A DNA stretch of 64,000 nt. It comes from Effusibacillus consociatus. GTDB lineage: Bacteria > Bacillota > Bacilli > Tumebacillales > Effusibacillaceae. The stretch is from positions 1-64,000 of the forward strand of contig NZ_JBHSHC010000157.1 of NCBI RefSeq assembly GCF_042652925.1, written 5' to 3'. The notes under the pieces are model-generated. The model was not told the origin of the DNA and searched no databases. It worked only from the letters and a program-made list of their open reading frames with translations. Position numbers and translations under genes: made by a program. Positions 59,543 through 64,000 of the stretch are shown one piece after another; positions within the stretch are counted from its first letter, which is position 1; the number at the start of each line of letters is the position of its first letter.

Positions 59543-60304
59543 TCACGCTCCCTGGCGCGACCCGGCACCTGTGGTGCCTTGGCGCGACTTGTGCTCTTTG
59601 AGTGCTTTTTTGACGATCATCAGGGTCAGATATTCAAGCTCCTGCCCTTCCAGAGAAGCCACATCCTCATAGATCACTTCTTCGGGCGAACCCACTTTGG
59701 TCACAACTGTAGCTTTGTCGACGAGATCCATTTCTTTCAGAATTCCGATCACCTCGGTCAGGACCTTCGCCACTTTCAGGAATACTACCGTATCGTGCTC
59801 CTCAAGTGCTTTACGCATTGCGTCCATATCGTAGGTTGCCGGGATAATCCCCAGTTGTTGATCCCCGTCTGCAAGAGGAATGTCGAGCTTGGATGCAGCT
59901 CCGTTAATCGAAGAGATACCCGGTATAATCTCAATTTCCACTTCAGGATGACGCTCTTTCATCAACCCCGTCAAATGAATGGCCGTACTGTACAGGTAGG
60001 GGTCACCTTCTGTAACGAATGCCACATTTTTGCCGCTCGACAGCTTTTCCCAAACCTCCTGCACAATCGCTTCCCATTTGGCCTTGAGCAGTTCCTTGTC
60101 TCGGGTCATGGGAAAATGCAGTCCCACACGCTCGACCCCTTCCTGCAAATACTCTTCCACGATCGACAACGCGTAGCTGTCCCCGTTCAATTTGCGCGGA
60201 TAAGCAATTACATCCGTTTTTGACAGGATTCGATATGCTTTCAATGTGACCAGTTCTTTATCTCCAGGGCCAACGCCCATTGCATACAATTTTCCGATGT
60301 TCAT
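59543..60304 (-). CDS. cbiL: cobalt-precorrin-2 C20-methyltransferase CbiL
   Basis: A 253-residue methylase with LYAMGVGPGDKELVTLKAYRIL, FVTEGDPYLYSTAIHL and IPGISSINGAASKLDIPLADGDQ. It methylates C20 before ring contraction by CbiH60. The last residues (KSRQGTTGAGSRQGA) are encoded by a repeat-rich stretch that includes the 20-base dispersed repeat, so the natural end may once have been elsewhere. Confidence 0.94.
   Translation of the reverse strand: MNIGKLYAMGVGPGDKELVTLKAYRILSKTDVIAYPRKLNGDSYALSIVEEYLQEGVERVGLHFPMTRDKELLKAKWEAIVQEVWEKLSSGKNVAFVTEGDPYLYSTAIHLTGLMKERHPEVEIEIIPGISSINGAASKLDIPLADGDQQLGIIPATYDMDAMRKALEEHDTVVFLKVAKVLTEVIGILKEMDLVDKATVVTKVGSPEEVIYEDVASLEGQELEYLTLMIVKKALKEHKSRQGTTGAGSRQGA
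59586..59605. repeat. 20-base dispersed repeat, copy 2 (inside cbiL 3' end)
   Basis: Identical to 13860-13879. Beside it lie GGCACC and GGTGCC (a small perfect hairpin) and two CGCGACC/CGCGACT units, so the cbiL tail seems to have absorbed a mobile or recombining repeat. Confidence 0.6.
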
Positions 60305-61614
60305 TCTTCGTCTGTCTCCTCTCGGTCTTCCATTCGAACGGCTTTCACAATATACACGGGATCAAACGACTCAAACCGCGTCAGATTCAAAATCGGTTTG
60401 CTTCTCGCCACCTGCAGCATCGTGATGTCCACATGCATATCAAGACGCTTGAATCCTTCAACCGCCCCATATAAATTCTCGATTGTCGCCGCATTCAGCA
60501 CGATTCTCCCGCCCGGTTTCAACTTCCGGACACATAATTCAAGCAAAGGCTGCATCTGCCCGGACGTACCCCCGATAAAAATCGCATCAGGTTCAGGCCA
60601 CGCTTCAAGTCCTTCCGGAGCCTTCCCGCATTGAAAAGTAACATTCGGCCGTCCAAACTTCTCCACATTGGCGCGGAGTATGTCCATGTCCTCGGCGTTT
60701 TTCTCAATCAAGTACGCATGACCGTACGGAGCCAACATGGAAGCTTCAATCCCTACGGATCCCGTTGCCGCCCCGATGTCCCATATAATGTCATGCGGTT
60801 TGATCTGCAGCTTGGCAAGGCTGACAGCCCGTACTTCGGACTTGGTAATCAGTCCGCGCTTCGGTTTGCGTTGGTGAAAGTGGTGGTCAGGTATTCCCAT
60901 GGGGAAAGAGGAGGAGACCGTATCCGCCGCCAGAGCGGTGTCCGCCGTCGAGGCAGTCTCGTCCTTCGTAGCTGTGAAAGCAGCTTCCCCATCCCGCAGC
61001 AAAATCAATACATTCAGCGGAGAAAACTCTCCTTCCGCCAACTCCTCCAGAGTATAGAGTCCGGCACGTTCCCCTTCGCCCCCGAGATTCTCACCGACAA
61101 ACGCTGTGACTCCGGCAATTCCTGCAGCCAGCAAATCTTTTGCAATAGCGGCTGGTGTGTTGTCGTCATCTGTGAGCAGGGCCACCTTCGGATGTTTTCT
61201 CACCCAGCCCGCCACTTGTTCCCGGGTCTTGCCGTGCACAGAAGCAAGAAACGCGTCATGCCAGCTTTCCTTCAGCCTCGCAAACGCCAACTGGATCGAA
61301 GACAGACCAGGGTGGATTTCAATTCGATCCTTGCCAAGTTTTTTGCCAATATAGCCGGCGATGCCGTAAAAGTTCGGATCCCCCGATGCGAGTACGACTA
61401 CCTGTTTCCCTTCCGCCTGAGCAGCCTCAATCGCCTGCACCGCTTTGGAGAGCCCCTCCTGGACAGCAAGCTTATCCGCATTCACATCCGGAAAGAAACC
61501 GAGGTGCCGCTCCCCGCCAACAAGCAGATCCGCTTCCGCTACCCACTTGAGCTGCGAGGATGTCAGGCTTGCAGCCCCGTCATCGCCAATCCCGATAATT
61601 CGGACTGGATGCAT
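60301..61614 (-). CDS. cbiET: bifunctional CbiE-CbiT (precorrin-6B/8 methylation and decarboxylation)
   Basis: A 437-residue fusion. Residues 1-200 are CbiE, a C5 methylase (VRIIGIGDDGAASLTSSQL, ASGDPNFYGIAGYIGKKL). Residues about 245-430 are CbiT, a Rossmann methyltransferase that methylates C15 and decarboxylates C12 (DIIWDIGAATGSVGIEASML, IFIGGTSGQMQPLL). A Thr/Ala-rich linker joins them. I start at ATG 61614 behind GGGAGGGGG; it overlaps cbiD by 35 bases. Confidence 0.95.
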   Translation of the reverse strand: MHPVRIIGIGDDGAASLTSSQLKWVAEADLLVGGERHLGFFPDVNADKLAVQEGLSKAVQAIEAAQAEGKQVVVLASGDPNFYGIAGYIGKKLGKDRIEIHPGLSSIQLAFARLKESWHDAFLASVHGKTREQVAGWVRKHPKVALLTDDDNTPAAIAKDLLAAGIAGVTAFVGENLGGEGERAGLYTLEELAEGEFSPLNVLILLRDGEAAFTATKDETASTADTALAADTVSSSFPMGIPDHHFHQRKPKRGLITKSEVRAVSLAKLQIKPHDIIWDIGAATGSVGIEASMLAPYGHAYLIEKNAEDMDILRANVEKFGRPNVTFQCGKAPEGLEAWPEPDAIFIGGTSGQMQPLLELCVRKLKPGGRIVLNAATIENLYGAVEGFKRLDMHVDITMLQVARSKPILNLTRFESFDPVYIVKAVRMEDREETDEE

Positions 61615-62707
61615 CTGTAGACCCCCTCCCGATAATGCGTCCGTCAAATTCAGCCAAAACTGTATCCACTTCAAACACTCCCCCGCCGTGTTTCCTGCAT
61701 TCCTCACTAATCATCGAACACAACAGCGCGAAAAATTTCTGATATCCGGCTGCCTCGAGCATGTCGCCCACCTGCTTTGCGGTATTGGCCTGCCTGATTT
61801 CTGCAAGCAGTTCCGGTGGAACCCCGACTTTGGATGCCACCGAGGCCAGAAATTCAAAATCCACCTGCGAGCCTTTCGAATGCAGGTTCATATGACCGGC
61901 CGCCAGCTTGGAGAATTTCCCCATCATTCCGGACATTGTGACTTTTTTAACACCCTTCTTTGCACATTGCTTTAAAGCGATTCCGGCAAAATCCCCCATT
62001 TGGATGAAAGCCTCTTCCGAAAGCTCCGGCAAATCCTCTTGCGCAACACGTTCACTTCGACCGCCCGTGGTGAGCACCAGATGGTCGCACCCGTTAGCTA
62101 CCGCTACATCTATTGCCTGAATAACACTTGCAATGTACGCCGCCGAAGAAAAAGGTTTTACAATCCCGGTCGTTCCCAGGATCGAGATTCCTCCGATAAT
62201 TCCAAGACGGGCGTTCAACGTCTTTTTGGCAATCTCTTCCCCGTCAGGGACGGAAATTACCACTCGAAGCCCACGTTCCTCCAAGAATTCGCCCGCTGCT
62301 TGCGAGACCGCCTCCCGGATCATCTTCTGCGGAACCGGATTGATCGCGGGGGCTCCCACCGGAAGCCCCACCCCCGGCTTGGTAATCCGTCCGACACCGA
62401 CTCCACCGTCCAGATCAATTCCTGGCTGCTTCGAATACGTTACCGTTGCAAAAATATGGGCCCCGTGAGTGGCATCCGGGTCGTCCCCCCCGTCCTTAAT
62501 CACGGAACAGGTTGCCATATCCCGGGTAAATTCAAGATTGTGCACTTCAAAGGTCACATCCAACCCCGCCGGAATACGGATCGTTACATGCGCCCAAGCC
62601 TCTCCTGTCAACAAGGCATGAGCGGCCGCTTTCGCGGCCGCTGTTGCACAGGCGCCAGTCGTATATCCGTGGCGAAGAGGTTTCTCCTTGTCAGCCTCTT
62701 TTGCCAT
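61580..62707 (-). CDS. cbiD: cobalt-precorrin-5B C1-methyltransferase CbiD
   Basis: A 375-residue protein with the CbiD signature LRHGYTTGACATAAAKAAAHALLTG, the GGDDPDATHG loop, VGRITKPGVGLPVGAPAINPVP and LTTGGRSERVAQ. It methylates C1 in the anaerobic pathway. It follows cbiC by six bases. Confidence 0.96.
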   Translation of the reverse strand: MAKEADKEKPLRHGYTTGACATAAAKAAAHALLTGEAWAHVTIRIPAGLDVTFEVHNLEFTRDMATCSVIKDGGDDPDATHGAHIFATVTYSKQPGIDLDGGVGVGRITKPGVGLPVGAPAINPVPQKMIREAVSQAAGEFLEERGLRVVISVPDGEEIAKKTLNARLGIIGGISILGTTGIVKPFSSAAYIASVIQAIDVAVANGCDHLVLTTGGRSERVAQEDLPELSEEAFIQMGDFAGIALKQCAKKGVKKVTMSGMMGKFSKLAAGHMNLHSKGSQVDFEFLASVASKVGVPPELLAEIRQANTAKQVGDMLEAAGYQKFFALLCSMISEECRKHGGGVFEVDTVLAEFDGRIIGRGSTDASSPNYRDWR

Positions 62708-62713
62708 GGAACA

Positions 62714-63361
62714 CTACTCCCGAGCAGCCAACAGTGAAAGAGCATTGACGATCGATACAGCAACCGGCGATCCGCCTTTGCGTCCGATATTTGTAATAAA
62801 CGGAACCCCTTTTGACTTGCTGAGCAGTTCTTTCGATTCGGCTGCGGAAACAAAGCCCACCGGAACGCCGATAATGAGACCGGGTTTGGCTTCCCCCGTT
62901 TCCACCAACCGAATTAATTCAAGCAATGCGGTCGGAGCGTTTCCGATTGCCCAGATTGCCCCGTCATAAAGACGGGCCGCCTTACGGGTCGCAACAATTG
63001 CTCTGGTTGTATTGAGTTTTTTTGCTTCCTCCATGACATCCGGATCTGAAATGAAGCAGTGAACCTTACCCCCGAACTTTTCCAATCGGGGTTTGGAAAC
63101 CCCTACCTCTACCATCTGGACATCCGCGACCACCGGACAACCGGAGCGGATCGCTTGAATGCCGGCCTGAATCGCATCAGGGGTGAAAAGAAGCGACCGT
63201 CCAAGTTCAAAATCAGCCGAAGCATGGATCACCCGCTGCACCACAGGGAACTGTTCTGCGGTGAAAGGGTGCTCCCCCAGTTCCTCTGCAATAATCTCAA
63301 AACTCTTTTCCTCGATTTCTTGCGGTTGAGTTGTCAACGGAACAAACGTCATTTGAGTCAC
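62714..63361 (-). CDS. cbiC: cobalt-precorrin-8 methylmutase CbiC
   Basis: A 215-residue CobH/CbiC enzyme that moves a methyl group from C11 to C12. It has RVIHASADFELGRSLLF with the catalytic His, PVVADVQMVEVGV, TRAIVATRKA and IWAIGNAPTALLELIRLVETGEAKPGLIIGVPVGFV. First cobalamin gene fully inside the window in the direction of transcription; no cbiJ lies near it. Confidence 0.96.
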   Translation of the reverse strand: MTQMTFVPLTTQPQEIEEKSFEIIAEELGEHPFTAEQFPVVQRVIHASADFELGRSLLFTPDAIQAGIQAIRSGCPVVADVQMVEVGVSKPRLEKFGGKVHCFISDPDVMEEAKKLNTTRAIVATRKAARLYDGAIWAIGNAPTALLELIRLVETGEAKPGLIIGVPVGFVSAAESKELLSKSKGVPFITNIGRKGGSPVAVSIVNALSLLAARE

Positions 63362-63419
63362 TCCTTTTGCTGTTCAAAATTCCAAATCGCATTCTCCAAA
63401 CATCAATAGATGGCGGTAG

Positions 63420-64000
63420 TCACGCAAAAGCTGCCTTTCTTCGCTTCCCTCCAACCACTCCGATCACGAGTCCCGCAGCCACGACCGCCAACATTAAAAT
63501 ACCTGCCCGGATTTGGGCTCCCAAGCTTGGATCGACCGGAGGCACTTCAAAAGAAAACTCGCCGTCAAACGGTGCGGAAAGCGTTGATTGCGGCGAATTT
63601 GGTGCCGCATGCACAACAACTGCAAACTCGGCAGTATCCGGAAAAGCATAATCAAATTCCAACTGCCCATTTTGAATCTGGGTGCGTGTGGAGAACATCG
63701 TCAAATTGTCATCAATATGGTTCAGGGATACGTTTGCGTCAATTCCCTTCACCGGTTCACCCGTTTTTGCGTCCCGGAAGGTCATTGTAAAATGAACAGG
63801 CTCGCCTTTTTGTACTGGTTCTGCAGGATTCATCTTTAATTCGGCTTTTACACCCTCCTTTTCGATCTGCATCGTGCCACCCGGTCCGGATGGAGCCCCA
63901 TTCCCATGTGCCAATGCAGATGGGACGCTTCCTGCAACCAGCAGCCCAACAACAAGAACGGAAACGACAGTTTTAATCGCTCCACCTGAATTGGAGGCTT
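63420..64000 (-). CDS. secreted YtkA-like protein with C-terminal membrane anchor (5' end uncertain)
   Basis: The frame is open from the window edge to 63420. It encodes a signal-peptide-like stretch (AIKTVVSVLVVGLLVAGS, cleavage near SALAHG), a beta-sandwich domain like YtkA (ELKMNPAEPVQKGEPVHFTM, then FRDAKTGEPVKGIDANVSL), and a C-terminal helix (IRAGILMLAVVAAGLVIGVV) with a basic end. No ATG, GTG or TTG stands at the start of the signal region; the only codon with a good ribosome site (AGGTGGAG) is ATT near 63970, or the start lies beyond the window. It precedes the cobalamin genes and may serve metal handling, but that is only by position. Confidence 0.65.
   Translation of the reverse strand, partial: ASNSGGAIKTVVSVLVVGLLVAGSVPSALAHGNGAPSGPGGTMQIEKEGVKAELKMNPAEPVQKGEPVHFTMTFRDAKTGEPVKGIDANVSLNHIDDNLTMFSTRTQIQNGQLEFDYAFPDTAEFAVVVHAAPNSPQSTLSAPFDGEFSFEVPPVDPSLGAQIRAGILMLAVVAAGLVIGVVGGKRRKAAFA

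Noticed and set aside
1..64000. rRNA, tRNA, CRISPR arrays, cobalamin riboswitch
   Set aside because: No stretch with the expected signatures was seen by eye; the cobalamin operon's own leader must lie beyond 64000. A covariance-model scan was not possible here.

Overview
The window comes from a low-to-medium G+C, endospore-forming Firmicute of class Bacilli. The evidence is sigE, sigG, spoIIGA, spoVD and spoVE embedded in a Bacillus-type division and cell-wall cluster, strong Shine-Dalgarno sites with GTG and TTG starts, a T-box on ileS, and a LexA/DinR-type operator. Gene content and the B. megaterium-like anaerobic cobalamin genes fit an Alicyclobacillaceae/Effusibacillus-Tumebacillus-like organism, but that placement is inference.

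Layout. (1) 1-4.9 kb, minus strand: a dnaE-type polymerase, a DUF72 protein and a family-4 uracil-DNA glycosylase in overlapping genes behind a promoter with a near-consensus LexA box, which suggests an SOS-inducible repair or mutagenesis operon. (2) 4.9-6.8 kb, plus strand: a small accessory stretch with a secreted Cys-rich peptide precursor (broken or recoded by a -1 shift), a small membrane protein, and an AhpD/carboxymuconolactone-decarboxylase-like gene whose CxxC is CxxU, with an in-frame TGA and a SECIS-like hairpin. (3) 6.9-41.3 kb, minus strand: the division and sporulation region in nearly textbook order, transcribed mraZ-rsmH-ftsL-pbpB-[IS110 remnant]-spoVD-murE-murF-mraY-murD-spoVE-murG-murB-murA-divIB-2xDUF881-sbp-ftsA-ftsZ-[DODA-like]-spoIIGA-sigE-sigG-ylmC-[plus-strand monooxygenase-like gene]-ylmD-ylmE-sepF-ylmG-ylmH-divIVA-T-box-ileS. 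The mraZ control region has three MraZ-type repeats and a DnaA-box cluster.

(4) 41.7-48.7 kb, minus strand: an AT-richer accessory cluster of a radical SAM protein, an MFS transporter, an ATP-grasp ligase, a caspase/CHAT/gingipain-like protein with a zinc ribbon, and an arginase-family hydrolase. A possible 39-aa peptide gene precedes the radical SAM gene. I recognise no described pathway with this composition; it resembles a peptide natural-product cluster. (5) 49.4-52.6 kb: an Old Yellow Enzyme, a ketopantoate-reductase-like protein, a TerC-type membrane protein, and an ArsC-like gene in which TGA replaces the catalytic Cys, again followed by a SECIS-like hairpin. (6) 52.7-64 kb: an anaerobic (cobalt-early) cobalamin operon, transcribed cbiC-cbiD-cbiET-cbiL-cbiF-cbiG-cbiA-cbiX-cbiH60-cobA, preceded by a secreted YtkA-like protein at the window edge.

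The strongest novelty signals are the two independent UGA-for-redox-Cys genes, which together argue that this Bacillus-type organism makes selenoproteins, and the radical SAM/ATP-grasp/CHAT-like/arginase cluster. A family of dispersed intergenic inverted repeats with compensating stem changes also runs through the division region. No rRNA, tRNA or CRISPR array was seen.
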